Source: Candidatus Nanoarchaeia archaeon
GTDB lineage: Archaea; Nanoarchaeota; Nanoarchaeia; SCGC-AAA011-G17; JAFCDX01
Length of the DNA stretch: 20,364 nucleotides
Direction: 5' to 3'
NCBI GenBank assembly: GCA_028717785.1
Contig: JAQUND010000003.1
Coordinates: 1-20,364 of the forward strand
Positions 6,111 to 11,233 of the stretch are shown piece after piece; the first letter of the stretch is position 1; each line of letters opens with the position of its first letter. The notes under the pieces were generated by a model that ran no database searches, had not been told where the DNA came from, and worked only from the letters and a program-made list of their open reading frames with translations. The translations under genes were made by a program, and so were the position numbers.

Positions 6111-6180
6111 AACAGGTAGGCTTAGAAGTAGCCATCCTTTAAAGAGTGAGACGAACTACCAGTTAGTGCTAAAAGTTCAA
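6111..6180 (+). ncRNA. RNA element resembling the 23S rRNA GTPase-associated centre
   Basis: Positions 6119-6148 reproduce, with one change in the first 15 bases, the highly conserved helix 43-44 segment of bacterial 23S rRNA (GGCTTAGAAG.AGCC followed by ATC.TTTAAAGAGTG; E. coli positions about 1062-1091). The base equivalent to A1067 is A6124. The element is closed by a new 5-bp stem, GGTAG (6115-6119) with CTACC (6156-6160), replacing helix 42; the helix 44 end loop (GCGTAATAGC) is absent. The match rests on my memory of rRNA. The role is unknown; a decoy for ribosomal protein L11 or its factors is one idea. Confidence 0.55.
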
Positions 6181-6191
6181 AAATATCTAAT

Positions 6192-6247
6192 GGGTAATTT
6201 ATAAGTTTCTCCGCTTATGTGGGGATGTTTCTACATAAGGATTACTC
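6192..6247 (+). ncRNA. Compact multi-helix RNA with possible pseudoknot
   Basis: GGGTAAT (6192-6198) pairs with ATTACTC (6241-6247). Inside it, CTTATGT (6214-6220) pairs perfectly with ACATAAG (6233-6239), and CTCC (6209-6212) can pair with GGGG in the hairpin loop (6221-6224) as an H-type pseudoknot. Downstream, 6290-6320 holds two further small hairpins (GTGAAG/CTTCCAC and ACCCA/TGGGT). Together with the rRNA-like element this fills the 269-nt non-coding gap between tRNA-Val and tRNA-Trp. No known family recognised. Confidence 0.45.
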
Positions 6248-6360
6248 AAGGTATAAATGGATGATGTGCTGCTGGAAAAATAGGAGTAAGTGAAGTTAAT
6301 GACTTCCACCCAATGGGTAGGTTTCTTTGGTGTAACAACACGTTTTTATGTTTGTTTTAT

Positions 6361-6431
6361 ATGAACGTAACTCAATGGTAGAGTACCGGTCTCCAAAACC
6401 GACTGTGGGGGTTCAAGTCCCTCCGTTCATG
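6361..6431 (+). tRNA. tRNA-Trp (CCA)
   Basis: Acceptor ATGAACG/CGTTCAT, anticodon loop CTCCAAA (CCA) on stem CCGGT/ACCGA, T-arm GGGGG-TTCAAGT-CCCTC, discriminator G73 as in bacterial tRNA-Trp. Confidence 0.93.
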
Positions 6432-6439
6432 ATTCTTAG

Positions 6440-6532
6440 GGAAGATTGGTCGAGGGGTTTATGACGTCGCACCGCTAATGCGAAGTAGAGTCTTTAACGA
6501 CTCTACCGCTGGTTCAAATCCAGCATCTTCCG
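6440..6532 (+). tRNA. tRNA-Ser (GCT)
   Basis: Acceptor GGAAGAT/ATCTTCC, anticodon loop CCGCTAA (GCT) on stem TCGCA/TGCGA, a long stable variable arm (TAGAGTC...GACTCTA), T-arm GCTGG-TTCAAAT-CCAGC and G73: all serine features. Confidence 0.94.
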
Positions 6533-6582
6533 TATTATTGCGAGTTGTTATATAATGTAATCAAAACACATGAGAAATTTTT

Positions 6583-7686
6583 GTGAACATACAAAAGCAA
6601 AAAACGTATTATGAAAAATTAGCAAACGAATTATGTTCTTACGGATGCAATCAAAAAGCAAATTTTATTTTAAAAAACGGGAAACCGTGCTGTTCAGATA
6701 GTCAAAATAAATGTTCTAAAATGAGAGAAAATAATCGTGCAAAAAACAAGATAAGAAAATGTTCTTTGTGTAATGTTTGCAAGCAAATGATTTCTAATAC
6801 TTGCTATAAACAACATAAAAATAATTGTAACTTGACAGAAAATAATATAGCAGATGCAAAAAAATATTTCAGTCTATTTGTGTCGTGGAGCGAAATAAAA
6901 CGCAAGACTGGCTTAAGAGAATCAGAAATGCGGAAAATTTTTAAAAACGAAAAAAGATCGTTAACACAAATTTTTAAAGTAGTTCATGCTTTAAATAAGA
7001 CTAATAGTTGGATACACAAAGAATCTTATGCAGAGAAATTTTTCAATAATTTTTTGATTAGTGAAGGTTTTGTCGAAGGGAAGGATTACATTAGAGAGTA
7101 TCAAGTTTCTTTTTATAGAATAGATTTTTTCTTTCAAAGTTTAAATATTGCAATTGAGATAGATGGTCAACAACACGTAAGATTGAGACATCAAATAGAT
7201 ATTGATAGAAGAAAAAACTTATTTTTAAGAGAACAGAATGTGGAAGTTATAAGACTTTTTTGGAAAGACATGTTTCAAGATACAAAAGAAAAACTTTCAA
7301 AAATTGCTAATTATCTTAAAGGGCAACAAGTTGATATTTCGATTATAGTTAGAAAACTAGAATATCCTGATAATTCAGAAATTATAATACAAAAAATAAA
7401 TAAAAATAAAGAAATGTCAATAAAGAAACATATAAAAATTTTGATTACTTGTTTAAAGAAAGTCCTTAAAAAACGTCCTAAAATAAAAAAAAGAGAAGAA
7501 AATTCAAGAAATGTTTTTATTATCAGAAAAGAACTCTTAATAAATTCAAATATAGATTTTTTTAAAAATGGATGGTTAGCAAAACTCAGTAGACTATGGA
7601 ATGTTTCACATACTCATGCAAAGAGACACTTAAAAGAATATTTTCCAGAAGTTAAATATAAAATTAGAAAGAAATGTATTGTTTAA
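6583..7686 (+). CDS. Free-standing homing-type endonuclease (Vsr/EDxHD-like) with N-terminal zinc finger
   Basis: A 367-aa protein. Residues 18-44 carry a cysteine motif (CSYGC ... GKPCC ... C) typical of phage homing nucleases, followed by a second Cys cluster at 60-82 (CSLCNVC ... CYKQHKNNC). Residues 92-125 look like a helix-turn-helix (SWSEIKRKTGLRESEMRKIF). The catalytic core at about 148-245 has E151, D181 in RIDFFF, E192 and D194 in AIEIDGQQH, and H198. This pattern fits the Vsr/DUF559/EDxHD (I-Bth0305I-like) nuclease fold. The rest (250-367) is very basic, ending in a possible second DNA-binding helix. GTG start at 6583 with GAG upstream. It sits between tRNA-Ser and tRNA-Leu and probably spreads itself by cutting tRNA arrays that lack it. 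Confidence 0.75.
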   Translation: MNIQKQKTYYEKLANELCSYGCNQKANFILKNGKPCCSDSQNKCSKMRENNRAKNKIRKCSLCNVCKQMISNTCYKQHKNNCNLTENNIADAKKYFSLFVSWSEIKRKTGLRESEMRKIFKNEKRSLTQIFKVVHALNKTNSWIHKESYAEKFFNNFLISEGFVEGKDYIREYQVSFYRIDFFFQSLNIAIEIDGQQHVRLRHQIDIDRRKNLFLREQNVEVIRLFWKDMFQDTKEKLSKIANYLKGQQVDISIIVRKLEYPDNSEIIIQKINKNKEMSIKKHIKILITCLKKVLKKRPKIKKREENSRNVFIIRKELLINSNIDFFKNGWLAKLSRLWNVSHTHAKRHLKEYFPEVKYKIRKKCIV

Positions 7687-7766
7687 AATTCGTCTCTCCG
7701 TTTGTTCAATAATTTATAAAGTTCAATAAACATAAGAAAAAAATGAACATGTGAATAAATGCACGT

Positions 7767-7958
7767 TTGGATTTTGGAGTTTTGGACGTTCTAGTGTATC
7801 GACCTTATGAATGTTCTAGAAATAGAGATCTTTGTATTTCTTTTCATAAGGGAACTTTGCCAAACACGACTTATGGTCAAGAAAAAGAACGTTGCCCGTT
7901 TTTTATTAGCGAAATAGAAAGTTTTGAACATATAGATATTGAATGTCAAGAAATTTGA
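7767..7958 (+). CDS. Hypothetical Cys-containing small protein, uncertain start
   Basis: A 63-codon frame whose first possible start is a TTG at 7767 with no ribosome site. The sequence from YRPYECSRNRDLCISFHKG onward is well-composed and acidic towards the end (SEIESFEHIDIECQEI), with four cysteines that might bind zinc. It ends 7 nt before tRNA-Leu(TAG). It could be the 3' part of a gene whose start was lost next to the homing endonuclease. No family recognised. Confidence 0.4.
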   Translation: MDFGVLDVLVYRPYECSRNRDLCISFHKGTLPNTTYGQEKERCPFFISEIESFEHIDIECQEI

Positions 7959-7965
7959 AATTTAC

Positions 7966-8040
7966 GCCCGGATGGTGGAATTGGGAGACACGGTTGTCTT
8001 AGAAGCAACTTTTCTGCAGGTTCGACTCCTGTTCCGGGTA
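7966..8040 (+). tRNA. tRNA-Leu (TAG) with unusually short variable region
   Basis: Acceptor GCCCGGA/TCCGGGT with a G1.T72 wobble, Leu-like D-arm (GTGGAATTGGGAGACAC), anticodon loop CTTAGAA (TAG) on stem GTTGT/GCAAC, T-arm GCAGG-TTCGACT-CCTGT, A73. Only about 6 nt lie between the anticodon and T stems, where leucine tRNAs normally have a long variable arm. Confidence 0.85.
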
Positions 8041-8124
8041 TTTTAAAAAGTTCACAATTACTTAAAGATGTGTAGAAGTAAAATCACCACACTTGCTTAA
8101 AAGAGAAGGTAGAGATATAGTTAA

Positions 8125-8206
8125 GCTCAAGTGATGGAATTGGGATACATGATTGTCTCAAAAGCAATTGCCGAAAGGTATGAGAGTTCAAATCTCCCCT
8201 TGAGCA
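8125..8206 (+). tRNA. tRNA-Leu (CAA)
   Basis: Acceptor GCTCAAG/CTTGAGC, anticodon loop CTCAAAA (CAA) on stem ATTGT/GCAAT, variable arm TGCCGAAAGGTAT, T-arm with one mismatch around TTCAAAT, A73. Confidence 0.92.
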
Positions 8207-8218
8207 GATCTTTGAAAT

Positions 8219-8293
8219 GGCAGCATAGTTCAGTTGGTTTAGAACGCCGTCCTCATAAGGCGGAAGGCGCTGGTTCGAATCCAGCTGCTGCTA
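8219..8293 (+). tRNA. tRNA with CAT anticodon (elongator Met, or Ile2)
   Basis: Acceptor GGCAGCA/TGCTGCT (G1.T72), D-arm typical of elongators, anticodon loop CTCATAA (CAT) on stem CCGTC/GGCGG, T-arm GCTGG-TTCGAAT-CCAGC, A73. It lacks the initiator-type first mismatch. Sequence alone does not tell me whether C34 is converted to lysidine (Ile2) or left as Met. Confidence 0.9.
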
Positions 8294-8345
8294 ATTTTCT
8301 AAACAATATATAAGAATCTACTTGTAACAACCAAGGAGGTTCAAT

Positions 8346-8528
8346 ATGTCTGATTTAGAGAAGAGAAGAAACGGACTTTTTACTTGTTTGGATTGTTCAA
8401 AGGTTAAGACGCAGAATTGTTTTGCTTGTAAAAATTGGAATTTGTTCGATGTCGATAATGCTCTTTTAAATTTGTCTTATGCTGAAAGAAGTGATATGTA
8501 CGCGAAAAAATCTGGAGGAATAGGATAA
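8346..8528 (+). CDS. Small zinc-binding protein overlapping tRNA-Ser
   Basis: A 60-aa protein with an excellent ribosome site (AAGGAGG, 6 nt before the ATG). Residues 14-29 (CLDCSKVKTQNCFAC) hold two CxxC pairs, likely a zinc knuckle. The rest is helical (LLNLSYAERSDMYAKKSGG). The last 15 nt, including the stop, are also the first 15 nt of the tRNA-Ser(TGA) gene, so processing of the tRNA would remove the stop codon from the mRNA. Family not recognised. Confidence 0.75.
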   Translation: MSDLEKRRNGLFTCLDCSKVKTQNCFACKNWNLFDVDNALLNLSYAERSDMYAKKSGGIG

Positions 8529-8597
8529 CTGGATAATCCAATAGTCTTGAAAACTATCGCCCGAAAGGGCTTGCAGGTTCGAGTCCTGCTTCCTCCG
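8514..8597 (+). tRNA. tRNA-Ser (TGA)
   Basis: Acceptor GGAGGAA/TTCCTCC, anticodon loop CTTGAAA (TGA) on stem ATAGT/ACTAT, variable arm GCCCGAAAGGGC, T-arm GCAGG-TTCGAGT-CCTGC and G73. It overlaps the 3' end of the preceding CDS. Confidence 0.94.
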
Positions 8598-8607
8598 TTT
8601 AATTTTT

Positions 8608-8680
8608 GCCGATGTAGCTCAGTTGGTAGAGCAGCTGCTTCGTAAGCATCAGGTCGGGAGTTCGAATCTCTTCATCAGCT
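8608..8680 (+). tRNA. tRNA-Thr (CGT)
   Basis: Acceptor GCCGATG/CATCAGC with one C3.A70 mismatch, anticodon loop TTCGTAA (CGT) on a stem with one mismatch, D-arm GCTC...GAGC, T-arm GGGAG-TTCGAAT-CTCTT, T73. Confidence 0.88.
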
Positions 8681-8684
8681 TTAT

Positions 8685-8807
8685 ATGAATAGATTATTAG
8701 TTTTAAAAGATAAGAAACTCGAGATATGTCATTCGTTAGTGACAAAGAAGTTTAAAAGAAAAGTGCTCGATCTGAAACACAGTTTTCCCTATATGTATGG
8801 GGATTGA
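8685..8807 (+). CDS. 40-codon ORF ending inside the CRISPR-like repeat
   Basis: Begins MNRLLVLKDKKLEICHSLVT directly after tRNA-Thr and ends KHSFPYMYGD with its stop inside the first 29-bp repeat (8782-8810). No ribosome site is visible because the upstream sequence is the tRNA. Composition is protein-like and basic. If real, the repeat pair could be a partial duplication of this gene's 3' end rather than CRISPR. No family recognised. Confidence 0.4.
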   Translation: MNRLLVLKDKKLEICHSLVTKKFKRKVLDLKHSFPYMYGD

Positions 8808-8871
8808 ATAATAAAACTAAATTAATTTGACAATCTACAAATGTTTTCCCTATATGTATGGGGATTGAATA
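8782..8871 (+). CRISPR. Two-repeat, one-spacer CRISPR-like mini-array
   Basis: A perfect 29-bp repeat at 8782-8810 and 8843-8871 starts GTTTTCCC, contains TGGGGATTGAA and is separated by exactly 32 bp. The 61-bp period and the imperfect internal palindrome (CCCTATA/TATGGGG) match the style of type I-E arrays (29-nt repeat, 32-nt spacer; consensus GTTTTCCCC...GGGGAT). No cas gene or third repeat is present. The first copy overlaps the end of a small ORF, so a chance duplication or paired regulatory sites remain possible. Confidence 0.45.
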
Positions 8872-8991
8872 TTGTTGATTAAGACTGACAGCACAATTAA
8901 AATAGAAAATAAAGAACAAGCTGCATTTTTTTCATTGGGTATGGTGACAATGTTAGAAGGTAAAGATAATGAATTAAATTGTGAGAATTGA
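8872..8991 (+). CDS. Possible 39-codon ORF after the second repeat
   Basis: From TTG at 8872 the frame reads KIENKEQAAFFSLGMVTMLE and ends DNELNCEN. It looks protein-like, but the only ribosome-site candidate is GGGGAT inside the repeat. Unrecognised and weakly supported. The stretch from 8992 to 9054 holds nothing I can support. Confidence 0.3.
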   Translation: MLIKTDSTIKIENKEQAAFFSLGMVTMLEGKDNELNCEN

Positions 8992-9054
8992 CTGAAAAAA
9001 CACAATATATTATGAATGTGCTGAAGAATTGTATAATTTAACATAAAGAACAGA

Positions 9055-9216
9055 ATGAAAGTTGAAAGGGCATTTGAAGTATTAAAAGAGATTGTTAGGG
9101 ATTATGATAGGCCCAATGAAGGTGATGAAGCAATAAAAAGTCTTGAAGAAAAATTATTTGATTTGAGAGAAGATAATGCTTGTTTGGAAAGGCGAATTGA
9201 AGAAGATCTTGAATAA
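9055..9216 (+). CDS. Small acidic helical protein
   Basis: A 53-aa protein, MKVERAFEVLKEIVRDYDRP then mostly Glu/Lys/Leu heptad-like sequence (SLEEKLFDLRED...LERRIEEDLE), likely a short coiled coil. The ribosome site is weak (AAGAA). The stop ends one base before tRNA-Cys, showing how densely coding and tRNA sequences are packed. No family recognised. Confidence 0.55.
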   Translation: MKVERAFEVLKEIVRDYDRPNEGDEAIKSLEEKLFDLREDNACLERRIEEDLE

Positions 9217-9217
9217 T

Positions 9218-9291
9218 GACTCTGTGGCTGAGTTGATTTCAAGCGACGGTCTGCAAAACCGTATACGGCGGTTTGAATCCGCCCAGAGTCT
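9218..9291 (+). tRNA. tRNA-Cys (GCA)
   Basis: Acceptor GACTCTG/CAGAGTC, anticodon loop CTGCAAA (GCA) on stem ACGGT/ACCGT, T-arm GGCGG-TTTGAAT-CCGCC and T73, the cysteine identity base. Confidence 0.93.
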
Positions 9292-9308
9292 CTTATTTAA
9301 GGTAGCTT

Positions 9309-9404
9309 ATGTATATGTCTAAGGAAACTTTCGACGAGTTCATGGAGTTTGCAAAAGAAGATGAACGTGACCAAGTTACGATACAGCGTAGCATATTGAA
9401 ATAA
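9309..9404 (+). CDS. 31-codon ORF
   Basis: MYMSKETFDEFMEFAKEDERD..., acidic and helical, beginning 17 nt after tRNA-Cys with no convincing ribosome site. The stretch after it (9405-9560) holds only a 16-codon frame and a TATAAT-like box near 9526. Weak call. Confidence 0.3.
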   Translation: MYMSKETFDEFMEFAKEDERDQVTIQRSILK

Positions 9405-9560
9405 ATAGAGCATAGGAAATTATTAAAGAAGCAGACCTGATGGACGAGAGCCCTGTTAGATTAGAAAAAATAATTCGTAAAAGACCATGAAGCAAATTTG
9501 CAAAAACTTCATTATTGGACAAGTATAATAAAATGGTAGGTTTCAGTTTTAGGAAATAAT

Positions 9561-9773
9561 ATGAGTATACCAAGATGGAACCGTGTTGCTTGCACGACTT
9601 GTAATGGTTCAGGTAGAAACCCTAAAAAAAGAAAAGAAACCTGTCCAAAATGTAATGGCAGCGGTCAAAGCAACATTTGTGCAGATTGTGGTAAAGAAAT
9701 CACTGGTGCAGGAAATTTTGAAAACTCGGATATTCGTTGTATTTGTCAAGATATTCCATTTGGAGCAATATAA
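9561..9773 (+). CDS. DnaJ-type zinc-finger (CxxCxGxG) small protein
   Basis: A 70-aa protein with CTTCNGSG (residues 11-18) and CPKCNGSG (28-35), the CxxCxGxG repeat of the DnaJ central zinc domain, then CADCGK (41-46) and a final CIC. J-domain and C-terminal DnaJ regions are absent, so it is a stand-alone zinc module like those found in many phages and small bacterial proteins. AGGAAA precedes the ATG. The stop overlaps the next start (TAATG), indicating coupled translation. Confidence 0.75.
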   Translation: MSIPRWNRVACTTCNGSGRNPKKRKETCPKCNGSGQSNICADCGKEITGAGNFENSDIRCICQDIPFGAI

Positions 9774-10057
9774 TGGGCTGGGATCATAACATCAGTTGTA
9801 AAGAATGCAAAGAAACAGTATGTATAGCAAGAAACAAGAAGTTATATCGTGATGATGAGTCATTAGATAGATTAGAAGCTTTTTTGAATAAGCATGCTGA
9901 TCATGAACTTATCTTTGCTGCTGATGATGATTATCCAAGAGTTGATGATTGTGACCAATTTGAGATTGAATATGAACTTGAATCTTGTCCCAAATGTTTG
10001 CAGATGACAAATCACCTCAACGGTGTCTGTTTGAAATGTAGACGAAGGAAATTATAG
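9773..10057 (+). CDS. Hypothetical acidic zinc-binding protein
   Basis: A 94-aa protein starting MGWDHNISCKECKETVC at the TAATG junction, with GGAG about 10 nt upstream. It has three Cys pairs: CKEC near the N-terminus, CPKC around residue 76 and CLKC around 87, flanking an Asp/Glu-rich middle (FAADDDYPRVDDCDQFEIEYELE). It forms a two-gene unit with the DnaJ-type zinc protein. Function unknown. Confidence 0.7.
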   Translation: MGWDHNISCKECKETVCIARNKKLYRDDESLDRLEAFLNKHADHELIFAADDDYPRVDDCDQFEIEYELESCPKCLQMTNHLNGVCLKCRRRKL

Positions 10058-10181
10058 TTCGGCTTGTTTATTTTCGGCAGGTGCATAAGAACGTTAGAAG
10101 CTTAATTGATTTTTTAGATAAGTCGTGCTACATAAACCGCGCTCTTGATTTATAGCTGGGCGCACTACGAAAAGAGATTTT

Positions 10182-10406
10182 ATGAGTGACAGTTGTCGAC
10201 CGGAAAGCACTACACCCACGCACGAGGTGTATAATGGTGATGCAATAAAGGATGTCACGCTGTACTGTGATAGCTCCAAGTACCCAACTCATATTGGTAT
10301 TCGGCTATCTACCGGTAAATATATTGAGGTTGCTCCGTCGCTCTCTACATGTTCACGTAGTATTACGGCGCAGCTTAAAGTGTCTCGTGGCGGCTGGTTC
10401 GAATGA
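10182..10406 (+). CDS. Hypothetical protein in a GC-richer island
   Basis: A 74-aa protein (MSDSCRPESTTPTHEVYNGD..., later GIRLSTGKYIEVAPSLSTCSRSITAQ) with an AAGAGA site before the ATG. Codon use and GC content are visibly higher than in neighbouring genes, suggesting recent acquisition from another source. No family recognised. Confidence 0.45.
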   Translation: MSDSCRPESTTPTHEVYNGDAIKDVTLYCDSSKYPTHIGIRLSTGKYIEVAPSLSTCSRSITAQLKVSRGGWFE

Positions 10407-10500
10407 CTCGTGTGCTCTAAGAGCTATGGAAGCGCGGCATGTCAGTATACTGTTCTGTTGATAGTTCGCTACGCAAAATTTTAGTTCTTTTAAATTATAT

Positions 10501-10588
10501 GCCCGGATGGTGTAATGGTAGCTCACGATGTTTGCGAAGGCGCGCTGGTAGCTCTCGGGTGGTGTCTGTTCGAATCAGGCTCCGGGCG
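10501..10588 (+). tRNA. Aberrant class-II-sized tRNA, anticodon not assignable
   Basis: Perfect acceptor GCCCGGA/TCCGGGC with G73 and a good T-arm GTCTG-TTCGAAT-CAGGC frame an 88-nt gene whose first bases match tRNA-Leu(TAG). The anticodon arm does not fold: the best loops (TTTGCGA or TTGCGAA, giving TGC or GCG) have stems with two or three mismatches. TGGTAGCTC occurs twice (10515-10523 and 10546-10554), suggesting an internal duplication. It is either a pseudogene or a tRNA with an unusual insert. Confidence 0.5.
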
Positions 10589-10594
10589 AATACA

Positions 10595-10834
10595 TTAAGG
10601 TAGAACATAAAAACTTCTACCAACACACAAAGGGTGGAAGATTGCGCTTTGGGTCGGTTCTACGGTGGCCATAACGAATCCGAACTCGCGATCCGGTAGT
10701 AGTAGAGTGTTCAAGTCGCTCAGCGCAAAACTTCCATCCGTTATATGAAAGGTTTTTTGTTCTTTGAATTTATAGGAAATTGCGTTTGCTGGAATCGAGA
10801 CAGTGCTCTCGTAAGGTGTCACCGCAAGGAGCAT
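10595..10834 (-). CDS. Possible minus-strand hypothetical protein
   Basis: A 79-codon frame opposite to almost everything else: MLLAVTPYESTVSIPANAIS, then KTFHITDGSFALSDLNTLLLPDREFGFVMATVEPTQSA. It reads like a real folded beta protein and shares the higher GC of the surrounding island, but no ribosome site is visible. Plus-strand frames here are closed. It may be a fragment of a transferred gene. Confidence 0.35.
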   Translation of the reverse strand: MLLAVTPYESTVSIPANAISYKFKEQKTFHITDGSFALSDLNTLLLPDREFGFVMATVEPTQSAIFHPLCVGRSFYVLP

Positions 10835-10943
10835 CGAGTCAAGTAATATTGGCGATAAATACGAGCTAAGAATTTACTAAGTTACATCCAACCGACAAGC
10901 CGTGAGATTCGGCAAAAAGGGGAACGCAATTTTCTTTAATTTT

Positions 10944-11016
10944 GTTTATTGTTATTTAATTTATTAAGATAGCAGATTATGATTATACAGACAAGAGTTC
11001 GATTCACTCAGCTAGA
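10944..11016 (+). pseudogene. Degenerate copy of tRNA-His
   Basis: GATAGCAG.TT.TGA......CAGAC.AG.GTTC.A parallels the tRNA-His at 5177-5251 (D-arm end, anticodon arm and T-arm in the same order and spacing). However, the anticodon would be ATG, the anticodon stem is broken, and the 5' acceptor (T-rich) does not pair with CAGCTAG. The 50 nt before it show no feature. Confidence 0.5.
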
Positions 11017-11038
11017 ATTTTAGAAAAGCGAAACAATA

Positions 11039-11057
11039 TGTTAATAGTTTCTAAATT
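11039..11057 (+). repeat. 19-bp direct repeat, copy 1
   Basis: TGTTAATAGTTTCTAAATT here is identical to 11228-11246, where it forms the first codons of the 222-aa gene. The match extends loosely upstream (AAAGCGAAA against AAGGCGAAA). The two copies flank the small gene at 11066-11233. Confidence 0.85.
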
Positions 11058-11065
11058 GGGACATT

Positions 11066-11233
11066 ATGAACGAAAAAGAAATAAAATTTGTTGAAGTTCT
11101 TGCTCATTATGGTATTGATGTTTTAGACAAGAAAGGCAACATTCATACGATTTGTAGTTGTCAAATTACAGCTGACAATGTAAACAAAGAAGGATATTAC
11201 ATTCCAAAGAAAAGTAAGGCGAAAAAGTGTTAA
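11066..11233 (+). CDS. Small hypothetical protein between direct repeats
   Basis: A 55-aa basic protein, MNEKEIKFVEVLAHYGIDVL, with a Cys pair (CSC) in the middle and a Lys-rich tail ending SKAKKC. GGGA lies about 5 nt before the ATG. The 3' end overlaps the GTG start of the next gene by 7 nt. Being flanked by the 19-bp repeats, it looks like an inserted or duplicated cassette. No family recognised. Confidence 0.6.
   Translation: MNEKEIKFVEVLAHYGIDVLDKKGNIHTICSCQITADNVNKEGYYIPKKSKAKKC

Noticed and set aside
6092..6360. tmRNA or RNase P RNA in the non-coding gap
   Set aside because: Neither the tRNA-like ends with a tag ORF of tmRNA nor the conserved cores of RNase P RNA are present.
8131..8313. 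60-codon ORF across tRNA-Leu(CAA) and tRNA-Met
   Set aside because: It is the translation of two tRNA genes and has no independent support.
8850..9044. 64-codon minus-strand ORF over the second repeat
   Set aside because: No ribosome site, atypical composition, and it competes with plus-strand small ORFs in the direction of the array.
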